Shown here: positions 51,020 to 59,286 of the stretch, in pieces
Position numbering within the stretch: the stretch's first letter is position 1
Layout: the number at the start of each line of letters is the position of its first letter
Assembly (NCBI GenBank): GCA_003220535.1
Contig: QHSU01000090.1
Location: forward strand, 1-64,000
From: Candidatus Rokuibacteriota bacterium
Lineage (GTDB): Bacteria > Methylomirabilota > Methylomirabilia > Rokubacteriales > CSP1-6
Reading direction: 5' to 3'
DNA length: 64,000 nucleotides
The notes under the pieces: generated by a model
Database searches by the model: none
Seen by the model: the letters and a program-made list of their open reading frames with translations, nothing else
Told to the model about the DNA's origin: nothing
Made by a program: the position numbers and the translations under genes

Positions 51020-52087
51020 ATGAAACTTCTGATCATCGCGCGACCGTTCGCCTTTCACGGAGGGATCGAGCGAGCGACCGCGGGCCTCGTCGCGGCCCTC
51101 GTCGCGCACGGGTATGATGTCCACCTCCTGAGCCCGCGCGGTCAGGCCCCCGTGCCGGGAGTGACGCTTCACACCCTGTCGTTACCGCCGCTGCCGTCGG
51201 CGGCGCGCGTTCTGGCGCTCGCCATGAAAGCCCGGCTGGCGGTCGCGCGTGGCAGCTGGGACGTGGTCCAGAGCCACGAGCGTACGCTTCGCCAGGACGT
51301 GTATCGCGCCGGCGAAGGATGTCATCGGGGGTATCTGGCGAGCGAAGAACGGCCGCGCGCCCGTGGCCTCTACCACCGGATCGTCCTGGCGCTCGAGCGT
51401 CGCGTGTTCGCGTGCACGCCCCACGTCGTCGCCATCGCCGAAGCCGGACGGCGCGAAATCGAGGCCCTCTACGGTGTGCCGCCCGGGCGCCTGGCGGTCG
51501 TGTACAACGGAGTCGATCTCGAGCGCTTTCATCCGCAGAACCGCGCGAGGGATCGCGACATCGCGCGGGCGGAGGCCAGTCTACCCCCGCGCGCGTTCAC
51601 GATCCTCTTCGTCGGCGTCGCGGCGCTCGGCGATCGCGCGAGCCGCTTCGTCGTCCTCGGTAAGGGCGACGCACGATCATACCGGTCCGCGGCGGCGCGG
51701 CTCGGGGTCGATGAGCGGATCGCCTGGCTCGGAGCCCGGGCCGATCCCGAGCGCTGGTACGCCGCCGCCGACATCGTCGTGCTGCCGAGCCGGTACGAGC
51801 CATTCGGCAACGTTCACCTGGAGGCCCTCGCCGCGGGACTTCCGGTCGTCGCAAGCGCGCGGGCCGGCGGCGCCGAGGTGATCGCTGATGGGATCAACGG
51901 GGCGATCGTGGACCCTACGGACGCCGGGGCGATCACGGCGGCGCTGGAGCGCCTCCGCGAACGTCCGTGGGGCGATCTCACGGCAGCCGCGCGCCGGTCC
52001 GCCGAGCCCTTCACCTATGCCGCGCAGGTCCGGGCCTTCGCTAGAATCTATGGCCGCTGCACGCGCGCAACGTGCGATTTTACTTGA
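51020..52087 (+). CDS. Glycosyltransferase family 4, WaaG-like, with a probable internal deletion
   Basis: 355 residues. It matches LPS core glucosyltransferase I-like proteins: LIIARPFAFHGGIERATAGLVAAL, QSHERTLRQDVYRAGEGCHRGYL, VYNGVDLERFHPQ and the donor motif SRYEPFGNVHLEALAAGLPVVAS. Near residue 192-200 the expected FVGSGFxRKGL segment (diphosphate-binding Arg/Lys) is missing: the sequence passes from LFVGV directly to AALGDRASRFVVLGKGD, as if about 15 residues were deleted in frame. Activity may be impaired. The gene is separated from the upstream glycosyltransferases by the 45-bp repeats. Confidence 0.8.
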   Translation: MKLLIIARPFAFHGGIERATAGLVAALVAHGYDVHLLSPRGQAPVPGVTLHTLSLPPLPSAARVLALAMKARLAVARGSWDVVQSHERTLRQDVYRAGEGCHRGYLASEERPRARGLYHRIVLALERRVFACTPHVVAIAEAGRREIEALYGVPPGRLAVVYNGVDLERFHPQNRARDRDIARAEASLPPRAFTILFVGVAALGDRASRFVVLGKGDARSYRSAAARLGVDERIAWLGARADPERWYAAADIVVLPSRYEPFGNVHLEALAAGLPVVASARAGGAEVIADGINGAIVDPTDAGAITAALERLRERPWGDLTAAARRSAEPFTYAAQVRAFARIYGRCTRATCDFT

Positions 52088-52118
52088 GGAATCGGCCCTC
52101 GAGGCTTACACTGCCGAC

Positions 52119-52697
52119 GTGGCTCCCAGGCCCGCGGTCTTCATGGATCGTGACGGGACGCTCACCGAGGAAGTGGGGTACGTCAACCATCCCAGGCGAC
52201 TTCGCATCCTGCCGCGGTCGGCCGAGGCCATCCGCCGTCTCAACGAAGTCGGGATTGCGGCCGTGGTCGTGACAAATCAGGCCGGGATCGCGCGCGGCTA
52301 CTTCTCGCACGAGGTGCTCGCGGCCGCGAACGCAGCGCTCGTGTCGCAACTCAAGGACGAGGGCGCATCCCTGGACGGGATCTACGTGTGTCCCCACCAT
52401 CCGACCGAAGGCGAGGCGCCCTACCGGATGGTGTGCGATTGCCGCAAGCCCAAGCCCGGTCTCCTGCTTCGTGCGGCCTCGGAGCTCGGCCTCGACCTCG
52501 GGCTCTCGACGCTGGTCGGCGACAAGGCCTCCGACCTCGCCGCGGCTCGCGCCGTCGGTGCCCGGTCCGTGCTCGTCCTCACCGGGTACGGTCTGGGCGA
52601 GTGGGAATATCGGCGAGACACGTTTCCGCCGCCCGACCATGTCGCGGAGGACCTGCTCGGCGCGGTCGGTTGGGTGATCAAGGCCCGGCGCTCGTGA
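52119..52697 (+). CDS. gmhB: D-glycero-D-manno-heptose 1,7-bisphosphate 7-phosphatase
   Basis: 192 residues from GTG 52119; an in-frame ATG at 52050 would overlap the preceding gene and add a non-family N-terminus. HAD features: VFMDRDGTLTEEVGYVNHP (catalytic Asp pair), VTNQAGIARGYF, the zinc loop CPHHPTEG...CDCRKPKPGLL and GDKASDLAAARAVGA. It makes heptose 1-phosphate for ADP-heptose. It overlaps the heptose kinase gene (GTGA). Confidence 0.93.
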   Translation: MAPRPAVFMDRDGTLTEEVGYVNHPRRLRILPRSAEAIRRLNEVGIAAVVVTNQAGIARGYFSHEVLAAANAALVSQLKDEGASLDGIYVCPHHPTEGEAPYRMVCDCRKPKPGLLLRAASELGLDLGLSTLVGDKASDLAAARAVGARSVLVLTGYGLGEWEYRRDTFPPPDHVAEDLLGAVGWVIKARRS

Positions 52698-53695
52698 GCG
52701 AGACCGTCCGTGGGCTGCGCGCGACGATCGACGGCTTCGGCCGACGGACCGTCGCCGTCATCGGTGACCTGATCACGGACGAATACCTCTTCGGCAAGCC
52801 CGCCCGGATCTCCCGGGAGGCGCCGGTGCTCATCCTGCGCTTCTCCGAGCGCGAAGCGCTGCTCGGCGGCGCGGCGAATGCGGCGAACAACGTCCACACG
52901 CTCGGCGCCCGGGTGGTGCCGATCGGCGTGATCGGACGGGACGCGGCCGGCGAGGAGCTCCTGGCGCTTTTCCACGCGGCGGGAATTCCCACCGACGGCG
53001 TCGTCACCGAGAACGGGCGGACGACGCCGGTGAAGACGCGCATTATGGCGGGCGGCTACCAGGCGACGCGCCAGCAGGTCGTGCGCCTGGATCGCGAGCC
53101 GGCAGGGGAGCCGCAGCCCACTACCGAGGAGGCGCTGCTCGAGCGGCTCACCGCGCTCGCCGCGCGCGTCGACGCGATCGTGGTCTCCGACTACGGCTAC
53201 GGCACCGTCACGCCGCGGATCTTCGAGCATGTCAAGACGATCGCGCGACGGGCCAATGCGATCGTCAGCGTGGACAGCCGCTATCAGCTTCCCCGGTTCA
53301 CCGGCATCGCGGCGGCCACGCCCAACGAGGCCGAGTTGGAGCAGCTCACCGGCGTGCCCACTGACGACGAGCGAACGGTCGAGAAGGCCGGGCGTCAGCT
53401 GCTCGAGCGGCTAGACGCGCGGATGCTCCTCGTCACGCGGGGCAGCCGGGGGATGGCGCTGCTCGAGCGCGACGGCGCGACGACTTTCATCCCGATCCAC
53501 GGCACCGACGAGATCGCCGACGTCACGGGCGCCGGGGACACGGTGATCAGCACGTTCACCCTGGCGCTGGCGTGCGGGACCTCGCCCTTCGAGGCGGCGT
53601 CATTGGCGAACATCGCGGGCGGCGTCGTCGTGATGAAGCGCGGCACCGCCACGGTTCTGCCCTCGGAGCTCCGGCAGGCGCTCGAGGAATGGTAG
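52694..53695 (+). CDS. rfaE1: D-glycero-beta-D-manno-heptose-7-phosphate kinase (RfaE domain I)
   Basis: 333 residues, ribokinase/PfkB fold: VAVIGDLITDEYLFGKPARISREAPVLI, GGAANAANNVHTLGA, DYGYGTVTPRI, TPNEAELEQLTG and the catalytic DVTGAGDTVISTFTLAL. In enterics this domain is fused to the adenylyltransferase as HldE; here the two are separate genes. The last codons and stop lie inside the first copy of the 66-bp repeat. Confidence 0.95.
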   Translation: MSETVRGLRATIDGFGRRTVAVIGDLITDEYLFGKPARISREAPVLILRFSEREALLGGAANAANNVHTLGARVVPIGVIGRDAAGEELLALFHAAGIPTDGVVTENGRTTPVKTRIMAGGYQATRQQVVRLDREPAGEPQPTTEEALLERLTALAARVDAIVVSDYGYGTVTPRIFEHVKTIARRANAIVSVDSRYQLPRFTGIAAATPNEAELEQLTGVPTDDERTVEKAGRQLLERLDARMLLVTRGSRGMALLERDGATTFIPIHGTDEIADVTGAGDTVISTFTLALACGTSPFEAASLANIAGGVVVMKRGTATVLPSELRQALEEW

Positions 53696-53886
53696 GGCGA
53701 GCCGCAGCACGTCGCGGGGCTGGGGCCCCGCCGTGCGAGGCGAGCGAAAGAGAGATGGTAGGGCGAGCCGCAGCACGTCGCGGGGCTGGGGCCCCGCCGT
53801 GCGAGGCGAGCGAAAGAGAGATGGTAGGGCGAGCCGCAGCACGTCGCGGGGCTGGGGCCCCGCCGTGCGAGGTGAGCGAAAGATAG
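53689..53886 (+). repeat. Three tandem 66-bp hairpin repeats between the heptose kinase and adenylyltransferase genes
   Basis: Copies begin at 53689, 53755 and 53821 and are nearly identical (two differences in the last). Each contains an inverted repeat CGGGGC-TGGG-GCCCCG (53715-53730 in copy 1) flanked by GCACG/CGTGC (53707-53711, 53732-53736), so the transcript can form three identical hairpins. The first copy supplies the rfaE1 stop codon; the third leads into the rfaE2 start. No T-run follows, so these are not standard terminators. Confidence 0.95.
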
Positions 53887-53888
53887 AA

Positions 53889-54353
53889 GTGACTCTGGAG
53901 GAAGCCGTCGCGCTGGCCGACCGGCTCCGAGCCGAGCGCAAGCGCATCGTGCTGGCGAATGGCTGCTTCGATCTCCTCCACGTCGGCCACGTCCGCTATC
54001 TACGAGCCGCCCGACGGCTCGGCGACGTCCTCTTCGTGGGGATCAACTCCGACGCGGCGGTGGCTCGCCTGAAGGGGCGGGGCCGGCCGCTGATGCCGGC
54101 CGCCGAGCGGGCCGAGATCTTGCTATCGCTCCGAGAGGTCGATCACGTCGTCATATTCGAGGAGGACACCGCGGACCGCCTGATCGCCTCCCTGCGGCCC
54201 GACGTGCACGCCAAGGGCACGGACTACCTCGCCGGCGCCGTCCCCGAGGAGCCGACGGTGCGGTCGGTCGGCGGTCGGGTCGCCCTCGTCGGCGACCCGA
54301 AGGACCACTCCACGCGTGACCTGATCACCCGGATCGTCGAGCGGTTTCGATGA
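53889..54353 (+). CDS. rfaE2: D-glycero-beta-D-manno-heptose 1-phosphate adenylyltransferase (RfaE domain II)
   Basis: 154 residues from GTG 53889 (VTLEEAVALADRLRAERKRIV). The nucleotidyltransferase motif ANGCFDLLHVGHVRYL (HxGH) and the downstream KGTDYLAG and GGRVALVGDPKDHSTRDLI blocks are characteristic. It makes ADP-heptose from heptose 1-phosphate and ATP. An upstream in-frame GTG at 53865, inside the last repeat, is an alternative start; longer versions would translate repeat sequence. It overlaps waaC by 4 bp. Confidence 0.94.
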   Translation: MTLEEAVALADRLRAERKRIVLANGCFDLLHVGHVRYLRAARRLGDVLFVGINSDAAVARLKGRGRPLMPAAERAEILLSLREVDHVVIFEEDTADRLIASLRPDVHAKGTDYLAGAVPEEPTVRSVGGRVALVGDPKDHSTRDLITRIVERFR

Positions 54354-55399
54354 ACATCGCGCTCGTCAAGCTCTCCTCGATCGGCGACGTCGTGCACGCG
54401 CTGCCCGTCGCCGCGGCGCTGCAGGCCAGCCTGCCCCAGGCCCGCCTGATCTGGGTCGTCGAGCGCCGGGAGGCCGCGGTGCTGCACGGCAACGCTGCGC
54501 TGAGCGAGATCGTGCCCGTCGACACGCGGGGCTGGCGGCGGTCCCGCGGCCCGCTCGCCATCGCGGAGACGACCGGCGCACTGGTCGCGCTCGGGCGCCA
54601 CCTGCGGGCCGCTCGGTTCGACGTGGCGATCGACCTCCAGGGGCTGGTCAAGAGCGGCGTGATCACCGCGGCGACGCGGGCGCCGCTTCGGATCGGCTTC
54701 GCCGCGGCCCACTGTCGCGAGCGCTTGAACACGCTGTTCACGAACCGCCGCGTCACGCCGCCGGCGGCAGCCCGCCACATCGTCGACCAGTACCTCTCGC
54801 TCATGGAGCCGCTCGGCGTGCGCGCGCGTACCGTCGAGTTCCCGCTGCCGACCGACGGCGCCGCCGAGGCGCGCGTCGACGTGTTCCTGACGGGCGCGGG
54901 CTTCGAGCCGCGCGACCGGCTGGTCGTCCTCAATCCGGGCGCGGGCCGGCCCGACAAGCGTTGGCCGATCCCGAATTTCCGCAGGCTGGCGCGTCGGCTC
55001 GTCGAGGAGACGGGCGCCGCGGTGGTCGTCATCTGGGGGCCGAACGAGCTCGGGGACGCGCGCTCGATCGTCGAGCCCGGCCCCGCAGGTCGCGCGGCGC
55101 TGGCCCCGCCGACGAACCTCGACGAGCTGCTGGCCATGCTCAGACGAGCGAGCGTCGTCGTGGCCGGCGACACCGGGCCCCTGCACCTGGCGGCGGCGCT
55201 GGGCACGCGCTGCGTCGGCCTCTTCGGCCCGACGTCGGCCGCACGGACCGGGCCGTACGGCCCGGACCACCGGGCGCTCGAGAGCCCCGACGGCGCCATG
55301 GCGTCGCTCGACGTCGACCCGGTGTTCCGCGCGGTCGTGGAGACGCTCGCCGCCGACGAGGCAAGCCCGTCGGTGACCCGCTCCGGGGTCGTCCGATGA
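54350..55399 (+). CDS. waaC: Lipopolysaccharide heptosyltransferase I
   Basis: 349 residues, GT9: NIALVKLSSIGDVVHALPVAAAL at the N-terminus, VAIDLQGLVKSGVITAATRAPLRIGF, LNPGAGRPDKRWPIPNFRRLA, VIWGPNELGDARSI and VVAGDTGPLHLAAALGTRCVGLFGPTS. It adds the first heptose to Kdo2-lipid A from ADP-heptose, consistent with gmhB and rfaE genes immediately upstream. It overlaps both neighbours (ATGA). Confidence 0.94.
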   Translation: MNIALVKLSSIGDVVHALPVAAALQASLPQARLIWVVERREAAVLHGNAALSEIVPVDTRGWRRSRGPLAIAETTGALVALGRHLRAARFDVAIDLQGLVKSGVITAATRAPLRIGFAAAHCRERLNTLFTNRRVTPPAAARHIVDQYLSLMEPLGVRARTVEFPLPTDGAAEARVDVFLTGAGFEPRDRLVVLNPGAGRPDKRWPIPNFRRLARRLVEETGAAVVVIWGPNELGDARSIVEPGPAGRAALAPPTNLDELLAMLRRASVVVAGDTGPLHLAAALGTRCVGLFGPTSAARTGPYGPDHRALESPDGAMASLDVDPVFRAVVETLAADEASPSVTRSGVVR

Positions 55400-56172
55400 C
55401 CCGCGCGCGACTCTCCGTCGTCGTCGTCACGCTGAACGAGGAGGAGCAGCTGCGCGCGTGCCTGGAGACCGTTGCGTGGGCGGACGAGCTGATCGTGGTC
55501 GACGCCCTGTCGCAGGACAAGACCGCGCAGATCGCCCGGGAGTTCACCGATCGCGTCATCGTCCGGCCCTGGCCCGGCTTCGCCGCGCAGAAAAACTTCG
55601 GGGTCGGGGAGGCCGGGGGCGACTGGATTCTCTCGCTCGACGCCGACGAGCAGGTTTCGGCCGAGCTTCGCGACGAGATCGTGGGCGTGCTGGCCGACGA
55701 CCTGCCCCACGACGGATACCGCGCGCCTCGCCGCAACATCTTCTGGGGCCAATGGGTCCGGCACGGCGGTCTCTGGCCCGACTGGCAGCTCCGGCTCTTC
55801 CGACGAGGCCGCGGGCGATTCGTCGAGCGCGCCGTCCACGAGTCGGTCGAGGTGATGGGCAGCGTCGGCCGGCTCCATGGGGCGCTCGTCCACCGGAGCT
55901 ATCGCGACATCGCCGACTTCCTCGCGCGCGCCGACCGTTACTCGACCCTGGCCGCCGAGGAGTGGGTGAAGAGCGGAAAGCGCGTGCGGGCAAGCGATCT
56001 CGTCGTCCGGCCCGCCGGCCGGTTCCTGTCCATGTACGTGCTCAAGCTCGGGTGTCTCGACGGGGGGCGCGGCTTCCTTCTGGCGACCCTCTACGCGTAC
56101 TATGTGTTCATCCGGTCCGCGAAGGCGTGGGAGAGGATGCGGGAGAGGGCCAGGGAGAGAGAAAGTCACTGA
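55396..56172 (+). CDS. Glycosyltransferase family 2 (WaaE-like core glycosyltransferase)
   Basis: 258 residues, GT-A fold: LSVVVVTLNEEEQLRACLETVAWADELIVVDALSQDKT, the DxD-type metal site SLDADEQVS and the WaaE/KdtX-like APRRNIFWGQWVRHGGLWPDWQLRLFRR and AVHESVEV. It ends with a hydrophobic segment (FLLATLYAYYVFIRS) and a basic tail, suggesting membrane association. The closest known roles are glucosylation of the inner-core heptose. It overlaps waaC (ATGA) and trpS by 1 bp. Confidence 0.88.
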   Translation: MTRARLSVVVVTLNEEEQLRACLETVAWADELIVVDALSQDKTAQIAREFTDRVIVRPWPGFAAQKNFGVGEAGGDWILSLDADEQVSAELRDEIVGVLADDLPHDGYRAPRRNIFWGQWVRHGGLWPDWQLRLFRRGRGRFVERAVHESVEVMGSVGRLHGALVHRSYRDIADFLARADRYSTLAAEEWVKSGKRVRASDLVVRPAGRFLSMYVLKLGCLDGGRGFLLATLYAYYVFIRSAKAWERMRERARERESH

Positions 56173-57164
56173 TGGCGAAACCGGCGAAGGAACGTGTGCT
56201 GTCGGGGATGCGGCCGAGCGGCAAGGTGCACCTGGGCAACTACCTCGGCGCCCTGGCTAACTGGGTGACGCTGCAAGACACGCTGGACTGCTACTATTTC
56301 GTCGCCGACTGGCACGCGCTCACCGACGACCTCCACACGTCGGACGTTCCCGGCAACGCCGTCGAGATGGTGGCCGACTGGCTCGGGGCGGGGCTCGACC
56401 CCGAGCGCTCGACGCTCTTCATCCAGTCGCTCGTGCCCGAGCACGCGGAGCTGCACCTGCTGTTCTCGATGACCACGCCGGTGACCTGGCTCGAGCGCGT
56501 GCCGACCTACCGCGAGCGCATCGAGCAACAGCATCTGGAGTCGCCTTCGTACGGGCTGCTCGGGTACCCGCTGCTGCAGTCGGCCGACATCCTGATGTAC
56601 AAGCCTCGCTGGGTGCCGGTCGGCATCGATCAGGTGCCCCACGTGGAGCTGACCCGGGAGGTGGCGCGGCGGTTCAACAACACGTTCGGCCCCTTGTTCC
56701 CGGAACCGGAGGTGAAGCTGACCGAGATTCCGAAGGTCCCGGGCACCGACGGACGGAAGATGTCGAAGTCGTACAACAACACGATCGATCTCGCCGACTC
56801 GCCCGAGACGATCGTCCAGAAGGTCCGGCCGATGGTGACGGACCCCGCGCGGAAGCGGCGCTCCGATCCGGGCAACCCGGACATCTGCCCGGTGTTCGAC
56901 CTGCACAGGATCTTCACGCCGCCGTCGGATCGCGAGGCGTGCGCGACCGGGTGCCGGACGGCGGCGATCGGGTGTCTCGACTGCAAGGACGTGCTGCTCA
57001 AGCACATGCTGCCGCCCCTGGCGGCGATCCGGGAACGCCGGCAGGTCTTCGCGGAGAAGCCCGCCACGATCGTCGAGATCCTGCACGAGGGATCGCGGCG
57101 CGCGCGCAAGGTCGCCCAGGCGACGATGCAGGACGTCCGCGCGGCGGTCCACTTGGCTCCATGA
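56172..57164 (+). CDS. trpS: Tryptophanyl-tRNA synthetase with an iron-sulfur-type Cys pattern
   Basis: 330 residues, class I: SGMRPSGKVHLGNYLG (HIGH-like HLGN), ADWHALTDDL, GYPLLQSADILMYKP and GRKMSKSYNN (KMSKS). Cysteines in ICPVFDLH and GCRTAAIGCLDCK are arranged C-x21-C-x6-C-x2-C, close to the C-x22-C-x6-C-x2-C pattern known to bind a [4Fe-4S] cluster near the anticodon site in Thermotoga TrpRS. It charges tRNA-Trp. It is directly followed by scpA (4-bp overlap), a common trpS-scpA-scpB order. Confidence 0.97.
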   Translation: MAKPAKERVLSGMRPSGKVHLGNYLGALANWVTLQDTLDCYYFVADWHALTDDLHTSDVPGNAVEMVADWLGAGLDPERSTLFIQSLVPEHAELHLLFSMTTPVTWLERVPTYRERIEQQHLESPSYGLLGYPLLQSADILMYKPRWVPVGIDQVPHVELTREVARRFNNTFGPLFPEPEVKLTEIPKVPGTDGRKMSKSYNNTIDLADSPETIVQKVRPMVTDPARKRRSDPGNPDICPVFDLHRIFTPPSDREACATGCRTAAIGCLDCKDVLLKHMLPPLAAIRERRQVFAEKPATIVEILHEGSRRARKVAQATMQDVRAAVHLAP

Positions 57165-57949
57165 GCGTCGAAGAGCCGAACGTCCTCGATCACTCGCGCG
57201 ACCTCACCCTTCGCGTCGGAGCGTTCGAGGGCCCCTTCGACCTCCTGTTGCATCTCTGCCGCACGAGCGAGATCGATCTGGCGGCCCTCCCGGTCCGCGC
57301 CATCACCGACCAGTACCTCGCCCATCTCGAGGCGATGGAATTCCGGGACCTCGAAGCGGCCGGGGCATACCTCGTCATGGCCGCGACGTTGATCTACCTC
57401 AAGTCCAAGCTCCTGGTGCCGCCCGACGAGACGCAGGGGGAGCAGCTCGACGAGGACGGCTTGACCCTGCGGCTCGAGCTCGAGGCGCGCCTGCGCGAGT
57501 ACGCGCGGGTCAAGGCCCTCGGCGAATGTCTCGGCGCGCGGGAAGCCGAGCAGGGCCTGATCTGGGGCCGCCCGGGCAGCACGCTGCCGCCGCCCGAGGA
57601 GGTGCCGCTCGAGGATCTCGGCGTGCACCTGCTCGAACGAACGTTGAAACGGCTGATCGAGGAGCAGGCCCGGCAGCGGCCGCGCGAGATCGAGCCGAAC
57701 CCGCCGTCGGTGCTCGAGCGGATGACGATGATCCTCTCGGTGCTGCGCGACACCTGGTCGCTGCTCTTCTCGTCGCTGACGGCGGGCGATCGCCGTCGCT
57801 CCGAGATCGTCGTGTCACTGCTCGCGGTGCTCGAGCTGGTCCGTCTCGGTCGCATCAAGACGCAGCAGACCGAGCTCTTCGGGGAGATCGTCATCGAACG
57901 CCAGACAGCGATACCGAATGGAGAGCCCACCCGTGCCGACTCCGACTGA
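57161..57949 (+). CDS. scpA: Segregation and condensation protein A
   Basis: 262 residues, kleisin: the N-terminal LRVGAFEGPFDLLLHLCRTSEIDLAALPVRAITDQYLAHL binds the Smc neck, with YLVMAATLIYLKSKLLVP following. A variable helical linker leads to the C-terminal winged helix (SEIVVSLLAVLELVRLGRIKTQQTELFGEIVI). It bridges Smc heads with ScpB; smc lies at 16838. It overlaps trpS by 4 bp and scpB by 17 bp. Confidence 0.95.
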   Translation: MSVEEPNVLDHSRDLTLRVGAFEGPFDLLLHLCRTSEIDLAALPVRAITDQYLAHLEAMEFRDLEAAGAYLVMAATLIYLKSKLLVPPDETQGEQLDEDGLTLRLELEARLREYARVKALGECLGAREAEQGLIWGRPGSTLPPPEEVPLEDLGVHLLERTLKRLIEEQARQRPREIEPNPPSVLERMTMILSVLRDTWSLLFSSLTAGDRRRSEIVVSLLAVLELVRLGRIKTQQTELFGEIVIERQTAIPNGEPTRADSD

Positions 57950-58538
57950 CGTCGTCGAAGCGCTCCTGTTCGCGTCCGACACGCCCCTGGAAGCCGCGCG
58001 CATCAGCGAGGTCCTCGATCTGGGTGACGTCCGCGAGGCGCGCCGGCTCGTCGACGAGCTCCGCGCACGCTACGAGGCATCGAGCCATGGGCTCCAGATC
58101 GTCGAGGTGGGCGGCGGCTACCGGATGATCACCCGCCCCGAGGTCGCCCCCTGGCTCGTCCGGCTAGCCCGCGCCCGCACGCGGACCCGCCTGTCGCGCC
58201 CGGCGCTCGAGACCCTGGCGATCATTGCCTACAAGCAGTCCGTGTCACGTCCCGAGATCGACGCGGTCCGCGGCGTGAACTCTGAGGGGGTGCTCGACAA
58301 CCTGCTCGAGCGCCGGCTCGTCCGCATCACCGGTCGGAAGGAGGCGCCCGGCCGGCCCTACCTCTTCGAGACGACGCGTGAGTTCCTGGTCGCGTTCGGC
58401 CTGCGGGATCTCGGCGATCTGCCCAAGGTCGAGGGCGAGCTGGTCATCCCGGAGCTGGCGGCCGTCGCCGACCATGGCGAAGCTGAGACTCAACAAGATC
58501 CTGGCGCAGGCGGGGCTGACCTCTCGACGGGGGGGTGA
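57933..58538 (+). CDS. scpB: Segregation and condensation protein B
   Basis: 201 residues from GTG 57933, supported by GGAGAG 7-8 nt upstream; an ATG at 57918 would add five residues. Two winged-helix domains: VVEALLFASDTPLEAARISEVLDL and RLSRPALETLAIIAYKQSVSRPEIDAVRGVNSEGVL..., the latter a diagnostic ScpB stretch, ending GRPYLFETTREFLVAFGLRDLGDLP. It forms the condensin complex with ScpA and Smc. The last 65 bp overlap the following pseudouridine synthase gene. Confidence 0.95.
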   Translation: MPTPTDVVEALLFASDTPLEAARISEVLDLGDVREARRLVDELRARYEASSHGLQIVEVGGGYRMITRPEVAPWLVRLARARTRTRLSRPALETLAIIAYKQSVSRPEIDAVRGVNSEGVLDNLLERRLVRITGRKEAPGRPYLFETTREFLVAFGLRDLGDLPKVEGELVIPELAAVADHGEAETQQDPGAGGADLSTGG

Positions 58539-59217
58539 CCGCCTGATCGTCGACGGCCACGTTGCCGTCAACGGCGCCGTCACGCGGAGTCCCGCCACAC
58601 TGGCCGATCCCGAGCTGGATGCGATCACGGTCGACGGCCGTCCGTTGGCGGCGGCCGAAGCGAAGCGGTACGTGCTGCTCCACAAGCCCCGCGGCTACGT
58701 CACCTCCCTCAGCGACCCCCAGGGGCGTCCCGTCGTCGCCGACCTCGTGGCCCGCGAGGTCCGCCTGTATCCGGTCGGCCGCCTCGACTGGGACGTCGAG
58801 GGCGTGCTCCTGCTCACGAACGACGGGCCACTCACGCACCGCCTTCTCCACCCCCGGTACGCCCTCCCGCGCGTCTACGACGCCCGCGTCGAGGGCGCCG
58901 TCGCCCGGAGCGACCTCGCCCGGTGGCGGCGCGGTGTCACGCTGGACGACGGGCCGGCACGGCCGCTGGCCGTCGAGCTCGTGCGCGTGGGGCCGCAGGA
59001 GAGTTACCTGCGTCTGACGTTCGCCGAAGGGCGCAATCACGAGGTCAAGCGCTTCTGCGAGGCCCTGGGCCATCGCGTGCGGGCGCTCAGGCGGATCGCC
59101 TTCGGCCCCGTCAGCCTCGGAACACTCCGTCCAGGCGAGTCGAGGCCGCTGACCGCGCGGGAAGTGGGGGCACTGCGCGCCGCGGTCGCGACGGCCCGCG
59201 ATCGCCCGCGAAGCTGA
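58474..59217 (+). CDS. rluB: Pseudouridine synthase, RluB/RsuA family
   Basis: 247 residues from ATG 58474 (MAKLRLNKILAQAGLTSRRGGDRLI), the standard start with an S4 domain (1-60). Catalytic domain: KPRGYVTSLSDPQGRPVVADLV and YPVGRLDWDVEGVLLLTNDG, where the catalytic Asp is in GRLDWD (the usual D-S-E reads D-V-E), then EGRNHEVKRFCEALGHRVRALRRIAFG. It modifies a uridine in 23S or 16S rRNA; exact site not determinable. The scpB-rluB order is widespread. Confidence 0.92.
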   Translation: MAKLRLNKILAQAGLTSRRGGDRLIVDGHVAVNGAVTRSPATLADPELDAITVDGRPLAAAEAKRYVLLHKPRGYVTSLSDPQGRPVVADLVAREVRLYPVGRLDWDVEGVLLLTNDGPLTHRLLHPRYALPRVYDARVEGAVARSDLARWRRGVTLDDGPARPLAVELVRVGPQESYLRLTFAEGRNHEVKRFCEALGHRVRALRRIAFGPVSLGTLRPGESRPLTAREVGALRAAVATARDRPRS

Positions 59218-59218
59218 C

Positions 59219-59247
59219 TTGCTCTTGCGTAGGGTGAAGCCTATAAT
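59219..59247 (+). promoter_or_regulatory. Promoter of the aromatic amino acid operon
   Basis: TTGCTC at 59219-59224, a 17-bp spacer and a perfect TATAAT at 59242-59247, right after the rluB stop. It should drive pheA-hisC-tyrA-aroA-cmk. The leader to the pheA ATG is about 33 nt and includes GGGAG as ribosome site. No attenuator-like leader peptide is visible. Confidence 0.7.
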
Positions 59248-59286
59248 CCGCGATATCCCGAGAGCCAGGCAGCAGTGGGAGTCCCT

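Noticed and set aside
53572..53886. Arg/Gly-rich open frame through the 66-bp repeats (MVGRAAARRG-type peptide)
   Set aside because: It merely reflects three copies of a 66-bp unit that is open in this frame; no ribosome site or conserved protein.
53733..53888. Longer N-terminus of the heptose adenylyltransferase reaching into the repeats
   Set aside because: The extra residues are translated repeat DNA; the family N-terminus begins at VTLEEAVALADRL.
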